The notes below the pieces were generated by a model. That model saw nothing but the letters and a program-made list of their open reading frames with translations. It made no database searches and was not told the origin of the DNA. From Oscheius tipulae (taxonomy: Eukaryota; Nematoda; Chromadorea; Rhabditida; Rhabditidae): a stretch of 64,000 bases of DNA. Shown here one piece after another: positions 55,473-64,000 of the stretch. Each line of letters starts with the position of its first letter. Position 1 is the first letter of the stretch. A program made the position numbers and the translations under genes. The stretch spans positions 11,098,001 to 11,162,000 of the forward strand of contig JASJZH010000004.1 of the NCBI GenBank assembly GCA_037178975.1, in the 5' to 3' direction.

Positions 55473-55776
55473 ATGCTGTTTTCACTGGTTCTGTTGTGTC
55501 TCTGTTCCTTATCTGTTTCAGGAAGTGTCATGGACTACGATGGGAACGATGGAGTGAATTTGTGAGTTGACAGAGACTGCATCCAGTCTACATCAAGCAA
55601 TTTTCAGCCTTGTCTTCAGTCCAGTCGCTCTAAAACGCGATTGGCCGACCAGGTCATCTCGCCGTCAATGGGTACGTTTTATTCTCTCTCGGAGACGTCT
55701 AAATTATTAGTTTCAGCTTCTCGGTCCAATTCGGAGCAGCATGTTGGCCGCTGCAGAGCCCAAGACCAGCTTTTAG
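55473..55776 (+). CDS. Small secreted protein with dibasic sites, unknown family
   Basis: Three exons (intron 1 about 55562-55607, intron 2 about 55670-55717). A signal peptide (MLFSLVLLCLCSLSVSGS) is followed by VMDYDGNDGVNFLVFSPVAL, then KR, DWPTRSS, RR and QWLLGPIRSSM, ending EPKTSF at TAG 55774-55776. The KR and RR pairs could be prohormone-convertase sites, so a neuropeptide-like precursor is possible. No amidation Gly or repeated peptide is seen. AATAAA lies at about 55794. The family is not recognised. Confidence 0.5.
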
Positions 55777-56878
55777 AGTTACCGTCCTGTGAATAAAATA
55801 AGCCCTGTCAACTTCTCGATCTTTATAAACGGAGCGGAATTAGTTTACGCCTAGCTAGTCATACGGGAAACGCCCCCTTTGCTCTTTCTCTTCACGTTCA
55901 TGGTCGACAATAGAAATTGTAGAGCCCGCCCGGCTAAACAACATAATTGTTTTCTCCCACCTTTTGTAGATTTTGTAGTCAGGAGATTACTATTTCTAGT
56001 GTTTCTCGAGCCAGGGTCTCATGCTTTTCCTGTCTCGGGACCTGTCTTTTCTTGGCATATTCTCTGTAAGTTCCAATGAGTAAAATAGCTGCATTTTTTA
56101 TGTTGCTTGAAGGAGTATGTCAAAAATGATATGCATAGTGCAACATACATAGGACAACGGGTTTTCGAGGTAGACGATTATTAGGTAGGCGGTATTTTGT
56201 CAAGTTTTGAATTCCTGGACAGACGTCTTGTCTAACTGTTTTTGAATGGAAGAAATTCTGTAGAGCAATTTTAAAAAAAAAAAACCCGCGTTAAATTGGG
56301 TAACTTTCAGCCCAGGGAACAGTACAGAATGTAATAACTAGGTTTTAAGAAAGCCTCTGATTCCGGTGGTGATACCCCTAAACATCAAACTATTTGACCT
56401 GTGCCTCTGTGAATGAACAACATTGTCAGGGTATACTTTTTTCTCTTTTTGTTTTATAAACTTCGGATCTCGCAACCTACTTTTTGTAGGATGTTATAGC
56501 TTTTTCCGAGAACAAATGTTTGTATCTTACCAGATCAGAGTAGGTGGAATTTATTGTAGTTTTTTCATTTTTTGCCGTATAGTGACGAAAAATCCTTAGA
56601 GCATGTTTCGATAGGATCTCTGCAACCTGCGTCGTTTTGTTACTTTGATGATCTGTCTTTTTCTGATTCTTTGGGACTCCAGACTCTGACCTCACAGCTT
56701 TCTAAAGAATCACCCTGATCTATTGGATCTAGTTCATTAGCCGGTCTCTCCTGGGCATCACTTCCTCAATGATTTCTGAGCCACCAGAATTCTCGCAACA
56801 GACCTTTTGAGGAACTTGAATAACCTCAATCATGCCAGTACATAAAAGTCCCTCTCTTGACTCATTACCTGCTATAGA
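55777..56878. other. Intergenic, 1.1 kb
   Basis: No gene supported. Two short blocks near 56460-56500 and 56610-56640 share a CGxAACCTxC theme, perhaps an old repeat. A TATA-like CATAAAA lies at 56841-56847 for the next gene. Confidence 0.4.
56841..56847 (+). promoter_or_regulatory. TATA-like element of the 56879 gene
   Basis: CATAAAA, about 32-38 bases before the ATG at 56879. Confidence 0.4.
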
Positions 56879-57141
56879 ATGAAGTCGGTTCTTCTCCTCC
56901 TTTTGGTTCTCGCCTTCCTGTCCACAACTGCAGCCTGGGGCCTGATGGATCTTCAGGAATACTACGGCTACCCGATCAGACCCATTGAGTAAGGTTAACT
57001 GCTTTTCTCTCAAGCTTCCCCGTTCAGAACTCCCGGCAAGCGCCATTTCGGAATGGGGTTCCTGACCAGAGGAAAGTTCAGACAAATAGGTAACTCTGTC
57101 ACTCTTCTTGGGAAACTAAGTTTTCAGCCCCAGCAGAATAA
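56879..57141 (+). CDS. Putative neuropeptide-like precursor
   Basis: Three exons with introns at about 56990-57027 and 57090-57127. A strong signal peptide (MKSVLLLLLVLAFLSTTAAW) precedes GLMDLQEYYGYPIRPIETP, then GKR, HFGMGFLTRGKFRQIAPAE and the stop TAA 57139-57141. The PGKR site would give a C-terminally amidated peptide ending RPIETP-amide after cleavage. A second basic region (TRGKFR) follows. Precursor size (about 60 residues) and layout fit a nematode NLP-type gene. The mature peptides do not match one I know. AATAAA occurs at about 57171. Confidence 0.55.
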
Positions 57142-57303
57142 ATTTCTTCGTCGACGTCAAGATCTGTAAATAAACGAGTTAAAATGAAAGGTCTCTCTTT
57201 CCAGTACGAAGAAATAAGATTACTGTGAATTCGATGCAGGTGTCCACCTCCGCGAAAATGAGCTGTCCAGAGTGGGAAAAATGAGGAGCAGGTGCAGAGT
57301 TGA

Positions 57304-57833
57304 TCAATGGGCGACGATTTTTGAAAGACTTGGTGTCTGCCCTGGACCCACCCATTGACGTTTCCTTTGGAAATTTACGTACGTTACCCTCTTCTCATCC
57401 CCCGTCATCAGGCGTGGCAAAAAAGATTTCCTCTCATACAGGAAAGAATGGGCGACGGACATGCGCTGCCACTTCTGTGCGTCACTGAGGTCATGCGGCA
57501 ACCATGTGCACAGTTTCTTCGTAAATCCCAATTGTTTCAAATGATGTTCCATTGCGCGTGACTGACAGACAGTGCTTCTGCTAGTTCACGAGTAGTCTGC
57601 CAATTATCCTCGTTCACGAGCTGCAGCCGTTTCGATTCATCAAAAGTTGTTGGTCGACTTGACCTTGGCTCATCTTCGACGCTTTTGTTCCCAGACCGAA
57701 AGCGATGGAACCACAACTGGCATACCCTCGTAGATGTCGTCCCTTGGCCATAAACATCGTTGATATTAGCCGCCGTTAGGGCTCCATTCGTACCTTTGAG
57801 GAACTCATTTAACATGACATGTCGCAGATGGTA
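57304..57833 (-). pseudogene. Mariner transposase remnant, frameshifted and truncated
   Basis: The minus strand reads HLRHVMLNEFLKGTNGALTA and FRSGNKSVEDEPRSSRPTTF (helix-turn-helix part), then NWQTTRELAEALSVSHAQWN. A frame change near 57545 leads to HHLKQLGFTKKLCTWLPHDL and PRLMTGDEKRVTYVN. The first catalytic Asp (TGDE) is present; the second and third of the DD34D triad are missing because the sequence ends at about 57304. No terminal inverted repeat was found on either side. Confidence 0.8.
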
Positions 57834-58009
57834 GGGTGGCAGGTCATCAATAGTCCGGATCAAAACGAACAGAGAATAGAGAATAAGAAGAAGGGAGAAG
57901 TGGTGTCCTGTATGGTGGTGGTAGAGGACTGATTGAGCAACACGAGGTGCTATAACCAATAGCTCGGTCGTTGTCATAAACAAGGCAAAGGGCATGTTTA
58001 CAAAAAGCG

Positions 58010-58190
58010 AAAAGACTTATTTACCAACTCAATAATAACCACTAGGCCATTGGCTGCTTGCATCTCACCCGTTTCGTCTCGGTGCCCCGGATTCATAGGA
58101 TTCCCTGAAAATAGGGTCGGTTTCTTCACGTCAATACTTAGAAGTAATTGTAAGTTTCGACCCTGTGAAAAATATAGACTGTACATTTTT
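58010..58190 (-). repeat. Dispersed repeat with tRNA-like module, partial copy 5
   Basis: The minus strand A-box reads ATGGCCTAGTGGTTATTATT. The outer blocks (TTGCATCTCACCCGTTTCGTC, TACTTAGAAGTAATTGTAA, TTTCGACCCTGTGAAAAA) match other copies. The left end with the B-box is missing; it abuts the mariner remnant side. Confidence 0.65.
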
Positions 58191-58231
58191 TTTATCAACG
58201 AATATCAACAGTCAACACTTTATTCCTCCCT

Positions 58232-60515
58232 CTAAATCTGCGTCGGTACATTTCTGATAATGTCCTGCAGTACTAGAAGATCACTTCGCACACCTTCTTC
58301 CTTTCTTGGAACTCCACCAGTCGGAGTGTAGAGTTGTGGAAGAACCGTTAATTCTTGTCTCGGCGACCGCTGTATGATTGGTGTCTCTCCTCTAGTTTGA
58401 TCAAGCTCTCTTGGACCCAAGGCTGGAGCGCTTGGTTCATAGGAAACGGACAAAGATGTTTGAAGAGGATTGGGAGGGAGCTGGGACTGATTGTTATCCA
58501 ACAGGGGGTGGGTCGGAATCTGACCCACTGGAGGCTGTCCATAGAACTGATTGGTGGGACCAGGATGAGGTGGTAGACTATGTCCCATTGAAACTGATGG
58601 TGCAGCTTGGACTCCGGGTTCCAAGACAACTGACTGCGGAGAAGAGAATGTGATCAATTGACCATTTCCAGAAACTGATCCGTTCTCAAGCGATCGAATA
58701 GGATCGGTAGAACGGGTTGGGACAGAACTCGTAGGGGGTGGCTGAGTAGTTACGGCTCCTGGACCGGAATTTTGGTACTGCACAGGGCCGCTTTGAACCG
58801 GAAGACGACGTAGATTTTGCTGAAGTAGTGGCTGTAGCTGAGGACTCGATTTCTCTCTATAAGACTGCATGTACAGTTGATGAACAGGGATCAGTTTTAC
58901 TGAAAATGTTATGGTATGATTCCAAGCAAGTCTTACGAGGTCTAGTATGAGCAAAGTACATCCTCTTTCTAACTCTCTCCTTCACTGTCTTGGGTTTTTG
59001 GTGGAATAGTCGACCACAAGAAATCGCGTGGAACATCTGAACACTGTCAAGAAATCTTGTAGAATGACTCACCTGTTCCCTGTACATTTCAAAGCAGAAG
59101 AGGGTCAGGACAATTTGAATCAGTGGGAAGATGGTAATAAACCAGGGCATAGCCAGCATGAATTGGGATACGATGTTTGTGATGATGGAGAAATCGAACT
59201 TGGGGAACCAAGAAGGGAGGAAGGAGGAGCCTCCACCCAGACCACCGCCTAAGCTTCCTTTGTCTCTCTGTCCTTCTGTCTCCCTGTCTCTCTGTGTCTT
59301 TGTCTGCCTCTCTCTGCCTCTCTAACTCTCTATCTCACCCATAACCAAAGAGATCAGTCCATGCGATATGATCCAGTCCATCATCTTTGCCATGACAAAC
59401 GAGAATGTTGCCATTCCCAAGGAGGGTCCGTACATGACCAGCGGAATATGAGCCCAGATCAGAGTCAGCCAGGGGTGATTGAAAGTTCGAGGGGCCCTCT
59501 GGAACCAAACATTTAGGACGAACCGGTCTACTGACCTGTCCCTGTGGATCCATAAACATTGCCCAGCAGCAGAAACAGCAACTGACAATGCTCAGAACCA
59601 GGAAGATTTCAGTAAACACCAAGAACAATCCGTAAGACCAAAAGCCGAGCATTTCAGTTGGAGAATACCAAAAACACCATAGGTTCGTTAGAGCCTGTTC
59701 GTCGTTGGCGCATTCTTTTGAAGAATACTGAATTTTAATTTTTGTGAGAAAAAATGACAGAGAGCCAGAGAGAGACAAAGAGAAAGAGACAGAAAGACAG
59801 AGAGACAGAGGAGCAGAGAAATAAAGAGACAGAGTGACAGACAGTAAAACTAACTTCAAAAGCAAAAACCAATGCGATCAGTAGATTGTGTCCTATCAGA
59901 AAGTTAGCAGCTGTGAAACACTGCCAAATTATGCGATCTTGAAGTCTCGGATTCACTGTCAAGATGATCTGTTCGATCATTATGCCAATGGCTCCGACTG
60001 GGAAAACACATCTCATCAGAGTAGCAATGGTCGAGGACTTGTTGATCCACATCTGGCTTTTGAACCATTGCGGCCACGGCGCTTTGTCGTAGTAGGCAGA
60101 GAGATAGAGCATATGAACCAGACCCCAAACACATCCGTTTATAGTGAACCACCTGATGCCGGATCTTTTCATTCGATGACCGAAGAAGGACATTCCGAGG
60201 ACGATTATGAAGACAGCAGTAGAGACAATAATAATAGCTCCAGTGGCATTGCTTTCAGCTTTGGCTGGATCGTCTGTAAGCGGTAAATTACTACAACTGT
60301 TACTGTAATGTTTTTCATAAGCTCTACATTACATAGCGCGTCAGCAGTGGTTCTATTTTCAAAGCGATAGACTCAACAGTTAGACAGCTACTTCGTTGTG
60401 GGTCACACAAACTCCCATGCAGCCCGTCTCCGTAAACTCACCTTCATCTGAATCCTGTCCTTCCACCGGTCCTACCAAGAACAACAATAAGAGTAAAAAG
60501 ATTTTATATCTCATC
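58232..60515 (-). CDS. Polytopic membrane protein with signal peptide and Pro/Gln-rich tail, unknown family
   Basis: ATG 60513-60515 begins a signal peptide (MRYKIFLLLLLFLVGPVEGQ). After an intron a first span follows (NATGAIIIVSTAVFIIVLGM, near 60240), then GHRMKRSGIRWFTINGCVWG (near 60180), TLMRCVFPVGAIGIMIEQII (near 60010), AANFLIGHNLLIALVFAFE (near 59905), TEMLGFWSYGLFLVFTEIFL (near 59660), TLIWAHIPLVMYGPSLGMAT (near 59465), a span region with AMPWFITIFPLIQIVLTLFC (near 59150) and a basic loop (ERVRKRMYFA, near 58975). The last exon (about 58900-58232) encodes some 220 residues rich in Pro, Gln and Ser with no domain, ending IIRNVPTQI. It therefore has about seven or eight spans and a long cytosolic tail. 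I could not match it to a receptor or transporter family. Introns contain GTCTCT tracts in both orientations. Confidence 0.65.
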
Positions 60516-60677
60516 GTGACCCAAATTCTGAAATAATTTTTTACAATTTTGTTAAGAAATAAGAAAGAGAAAGGCAGATGAACGGACTACAGGGCAGGTG
60601 CACTGGCTCAAACTTTAGATTAACTCTTTGTTTTCACCTGTCTATCGACAGCGAGCTCTTTCTAAAAGTTGAATAGT

Positions 60678-61975
60678 TTATTTGTATCCATACTTCTGGC
60701 TCGGGTTGTTCCCATAGCCTTCAGGGGATTTAGGATCACAGCCACCCTGTCCGAAGGGTGGGACTCTGACTGCAAAGTAATGGCGATGATCCCAAATGTA
60801 CTTTTCGTTGCCTCCTATCGAAAAAGTCAGCTGGTCGGAGCAGTTCATGTCTTCATTTTTGGGCTGACCAGTGCAGACAGTGTAATTTGAGCCCGGAAGC
60901 ATGGAATTTGGGTACCTGAAATCTGGATCTCTGTCTCTGTCTCGTCTCTTACCAGACTTCAGTGCCGTGATGGTACGGTCTGTCGGTGACTGTCGGGTCA
61001 CATTGTTCCGCTCCGTTTGCCAATCTAGCTACCATTTTGTTCTTTTTACATCCAGGAGAGTGAGGAACGATGTCCTGTCGGAATACTACGCGGAAACTAA
61101 AAAAACTTTTACCCTTCTTCAAAGAGTTCGAACCTATATGAGATCAGGTTATCAAAGTTCTGAGCAAATTGTGCTGATCCAACTCTAGGCTCTCCAAAAG
61201 TGATCAATCTGATGTTTGCTCCGGGAACCAAACCTTAAAAATTTGTCATTTCTCTCCTCATTCAATTTCAAACCCTGGCTCGCTGCCCTTGCCGCAGCCA
61301 ATGCCGCCAAAGCGCCACCGAGTGAATGTCCGGTAAACGTCACTCCATAACCCTGAACGAGATTTTGTGTTCCCACTGTCAACAAAAAGGAGCCTTACCG
61401 CGTAACGAGGATCACCGATCACTGCCTGAACTGCCGGCCACAAAAGTTCGTGGCCGTTCTTGAAGTACTTGTTCACCTTAAGTTTTGAAAGGGTAGATGG
61501 ATTGGATAGGAACTAACCAGGCCCATTCCATAGAAATCTAGACCGTTTTCCAGGGTCGACCAGCCTTCCAAGATTAGTTGACTCTAAAATTTTGGATGGT
61601 TTCCCTATGATCTCTCACATCGGTTTTGGTTCCCCTGAATACCACATAGAGGCGTCGAATAGAATCCGTGACCACTGAATACTGTCTCTGTTTCTCTGTT
61701 TCTCTGTACCTATATAGTTTTCACAAGGATTGTTCAACTGATCACAGTTCTCCATTGCCACATCTGAAATTGTAGCAGCATCTCCAGGCAAAGCCGCGCT
61801 AAAACAACCTGACTCACTGTCACATAAACTTATCCAACCTGACACAAGCATTCATTGCCGTGTTATTAGTGTCAGCATAGGCACCGGCACTTAGCAACAA
61901 CATCATCCTTGCCTCTGTCTCATTGTATTGAGAAACTTGTGTCCAGACGACTGGTAACAGGAAGAGGTACAACAT
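60678..61975 (-). CDS. Secreted class 3 (fungal-type) lipase
   Basis: A triacylglycerol-lipase-fold hydrolase of the kind expanded in nematodes. ATG 61973-61975 gives a signal peptide (MLYLFLLPVVWTQVS) then ARMMLLLSAGAYADTNNTAM. Further exons have LPGDAATISDVAMENCDQLN (near 61790), SIRRLYVVFRGTKT (near 61660), and YGVTFTGHSLGGALAALAA (near 61330), with the nucleophile Ser in GHSLGG. RQDIVPHSPGCKKNKMV (near 61060) carries the probable catalytic Asp and YHHGTEVWYPNSM (near 60930) the probable His. The C-terminus has NCSDQLTFSIGG and ends KYGYK at 60678. All three catalytic positions appear present. About eight small exons. Confidence 0.85.
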
Positions 61976-62151
61976 AGAGTTTGTGGCAAGAGGGAACTGA
62001 ACTCTTTGGCAGGCTGTATTTACTCGTCCCGAAGTGAGGGCAAAAACCGGACCGTCAACTAGGTGGGGGAGGTCATGATGGTCATGACTGACTTGGCACA
62101 GATGATGACATTTGGACTTTAACGGTAGTGAAACATTTCATTGCCGAGGAT

Positions 62152-64000
62152 TCAAAATTGTCGGAAATGCATGTCGTAAGTGAGAGTACCTTGCATCTTT
62201 CCAATGTTCTTGGCCGCCATCATAGCCATGACGCTGTTGATTACAAGGGAAGTTCTCTGGAAATAAGATTGACCAGAGAGATAGAGAGACAGTAAGACAG
62301 GGAGACATAGCGATAAGGTTAATTTTTCGAGGAAAAGAACAACCGGGCCGTGCTCAGCGTCCTCGACAGCCCTAGAAAACGCAAAACAAAAAAGTTGTCT
62401 TCTGCGGGGATCAGACCTACAAACCTCGGTGACATGCGAACTCCAAGTGAATGCGGTAACTTCTAGAGCATTTGGATCGATAGGCATTTGGATCGATACC
62501 CGATGCGGACAAAACTGTTTCCAGAGGTTTTCAAGGGTGCTAAACACGCTCCTGTTTGTCTTCGGCCAAACCATAAAGTTTCCCATTGTTGCACATTTCC
62601 TTACTTAATGTAGATCTACGCTCACAATCAAAGAAAGAGAGACAGTGGTACCTTAATAGCGGCCAAAGTTCCCAGTATCCTTGTCAGTCTTTGCAATCTT
62701 TCATTATTCAGCACTGTTGGAAACCGCTCAACAATCAACTCGTGCAGAATTCTCGTGTATCTAGAATTGGCCTGACGAATGATCTCTCGACCTTCTTCAG
62801 AGATGTCAGGAGCTGAAAGTCTATTGAACTGCATCCTCTCAAAACCCACGAATCTGGAAAAGTATGAGCATCTTGAGAAGCATAACCTCATTTTCAGTGA
62901 TTTTTAGTTCATTGAAGACCAGGATCACATGTTTTAGCATAAACTGAGAGACTTCATTGGCTAGAGAAGTACTGAAAACTGGTAATCCATTTTTCCGTTT
63001 GAACTTGCATTGGATTGTTTACATCTGAAGTAGACGGTTTGAAATGAAGACCATTCATGAACAAGAGGCCTTCTTTGATATCCAATTCGATCATTTTGTA
63101 GTGAATGGTCAACACACAAAGGTCGACCATATTGTAGCGACCGAGCTTGAGCTGAATGCTAACTATTAAAAGCCAGAACAAGACCTGACTCGGTCTTCTA
63201 CACCCAATCTATGGACTTCTGGAGCTGCTGTCATGAAATCAGCAAGAACTGTTGTTGATCTGCAGTAATGAGAGACCATGTAGCCGGTCATATCGTTGAC
63301 TTGGTGGGCTTTGTCCCAGGAAATCTGAAGATCTCTGTCTCTCTATCTCTTGGTCTCTCTGCCTTTCTGTTTATGAAACTTACAGCAGTTCTCGGAGAAC
63401 ATTGTTGAGAATATAGAAGTACATCGGCCAAAGTCATACTGATGTCTACTTTTATGTCAGGAACACGTAGAGATGGTCCTTCGCTGCACAACCTGAAGCC
63501 TTTTGCTTCGACAAGACTGTTAGTGTTTACTTTTCAAGGGCAATCAGAATCTCTGAAAACCTTAAAGCTGGCTGTCTGGCGTCCAGTTCCTTCACATAGT
63601 GGAAGCCAAGGGATACTGGCTTTCCGATCTTTCTCTGGAACAGGTTTACGACTTTTTGATGATCAAAATACCGTAATTGTTTGGAGCTCAACCCTGTTGA
63701 AGTAGCAAACTGCGGCTGTACCTTGCCTCCGGAACTTACCGACCTCGGTCGCTTCCATCTTCGACTCTTTACATTTCTGGAATCTGCAGGCTGCACATGC
63801 TTTTCTTGTTTCTGAATCAAACGCTTCGTATCGTAATGTCAAACACTTACTGGCATTAATAATACATTTCTTCTCGAAGTAGCAGGTGAACGGCTTGCCG
63901 CGGAGCAGAGCACGAGTGAAAAAGACACGGCAGCCTCTAAAGAGCGAGGGTTCAAAGACAGACAGAAAGTAAAATAATAGTCTTTTAACCCCAAAGTTGT
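62152..64000 (-). CDS. Nuclear hormone receptor (supplementary nematode NHR), 5' end outside window
   Basis: The minus strand enters with RGCRVFFTRALLRGKPFTCY (near 63930), the end of the first and start of the second zinc finger, then CACAACRFQKCKESKM-type sequence (TRKACAACRFQKCKESKM, near 63790). The exon with the first zinc finger lies beyond 64000. Ligand-domain exons follow: LSSKQLRYFDHQKVVNLFQR (near 63680), KVDISMTLADVLLYSQQCSP (near 63440), SWDKAHQVNDMTGYMVSHYC (near 63310), WLLIVSIQLKLGRYNMVDLC (near 63170), NSRYTRILHELIVERFPTVL (near 62750) and a last exon ending GTLTYDMHFRQF (stop 62152-62154). The CRVFFTRA P-box differs from the CRACAAFFRRS type of the 6404-8050 receptor, so the two are not recent duplicates. 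An intron at about 62340-62500 contains repeat sequence. Confidence 0.83.
62370..62475 (-). repeat. Short fragment of a tRNA-like repeat
   Basis: CAAAAAAGTTGTCTTCTGCGGGGATCAGACC, followed by CCTCGGTGACATGCGAACTCC, parallels the left end of the dispersed family (AAAAAGTTTTTTGTCGG...GGATC...CCTCGCCG). On the minus strand AGGTCTGATCCCC is B-box-like. It is intronic in the NHR gene. Confidence 0.4.

Noticed and set aside
1-64000. CRISPR array, phage, operon-type bacterial system
   Set aside because: Gene structure, introns and families are nematode throughout; the short repeats are microsatellites without spacers.

Overview
This 64 kb window comes from a nematode, most likely a rhabditid (clade V) relative of Caenorhabditis; I do not name the genus. 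The gene content is typical of the group: supplementary nuclear hormone receptors, serpentine chemoreceptors of several families, a UDP-glucuronosyltransferase, ShKT and C6/DUF281-type secreted proteins, a DUF1647 protein and a very close match to the ciliary kinesin OSM-3. Genes are compact and intron-rich, with many introns of 30-60 bp, YTTYCAG-like acceptors, and neighbours on alternating strands. Most genes had to be assembled by eye from exons, so boundaries are approximate.

Layout. 1-5.65 kb: 3' part of xanthine dehydrogenase (+). 6-8 kb: a small Gly/Pro/Cys secreted peptide and a nuclear receptor (-). 8.5-9.5 kb: a secreted protein of unknown family with a frame break. 10.5-12.6 kb: ceramide synthase. 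12.8 kb: an unidentified gene (-). 14.6-17.4 kb: osm-3/KIF17 kinesin. 17.6-18.9 kb: three divergent copies of one small secreted family, at least one broken. 19.4-21.5 kb: UGT. 22.2-26.3 kb: a GluCl/GlyR-like Cys-loop channel. 26.4 kb: a Cys-rich secreted peptide (-). 27.9-30.7 kb: an otopetrin-like proton channel. 31-32.5 kb: a chemoreceptor. 32.6-36.3 kb: a DUF1647 protein and an SLC35F3/F4-like transporter (-). 36.9 kb: a small membrane protein with two PPxY motifs. 37.4-38.6 kb: serine-protease fragments in opposed orientations. 39.1-41.6 kb: a chemoreceptor (-). 43.9-45.8 and 46.3-48.3 kb: two more chemoreceptors (+; Srx-like and Srh-like). 48.8-49.6 kb: a C6/DUF281 secreted protein (-). 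49.7-52.4 kb: mitochondrial glycine C-acetyltransferase (-), with a complete ShKT gene nested antisense in one intron. 52.65-54.89 kb: a 5'-truncated LINE flanked by a 12-bp target-site duplication. 55.5 and 56.9 kb: two small secreted, possibly neuropeptide-type, precursors. 57.3-57.8 kb: a dead mariner transposase. 58.2-60.5 kb: a polytopic membrane protein of unknown family. 60.7-62 kb: a class 3 lipase. 62.2-64 kb: a second nuclear receptor, cut by the window edge.

Functionally this is a mixed euchromatic neighbourhood, not a pathway cluster. Metabolic enzymes (XDH, ceramide synthase, UGT, GCAT, lipase) sit among sensory genes (OSM-3, ligand-gated channel, otopetrin-like channel, four chemoreceptors).

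Two repeat features dominate the non-coding DNA. (1) Imperfect GTCTCTCT/AGAGACAG satellite tracts lie in more than twenty introns, often starting within a few bases of the 5' splice site. (2) A dispersed repeat family carries a tRNA-like A/B-box module and sits in introns of at least five genes. Several foldback elements and hairpins add to this, including a miRNA-precursor-sized hairpin in a chemoreceptor intron and a palindrome spanning the osm-3 start codon. I did not find a new defence-like or biosynthetic system. The best leads are the donor-associated intron satellites, the tRNA-like repeat family, the nested ShKT gene and the unassigned small secreted precursors.
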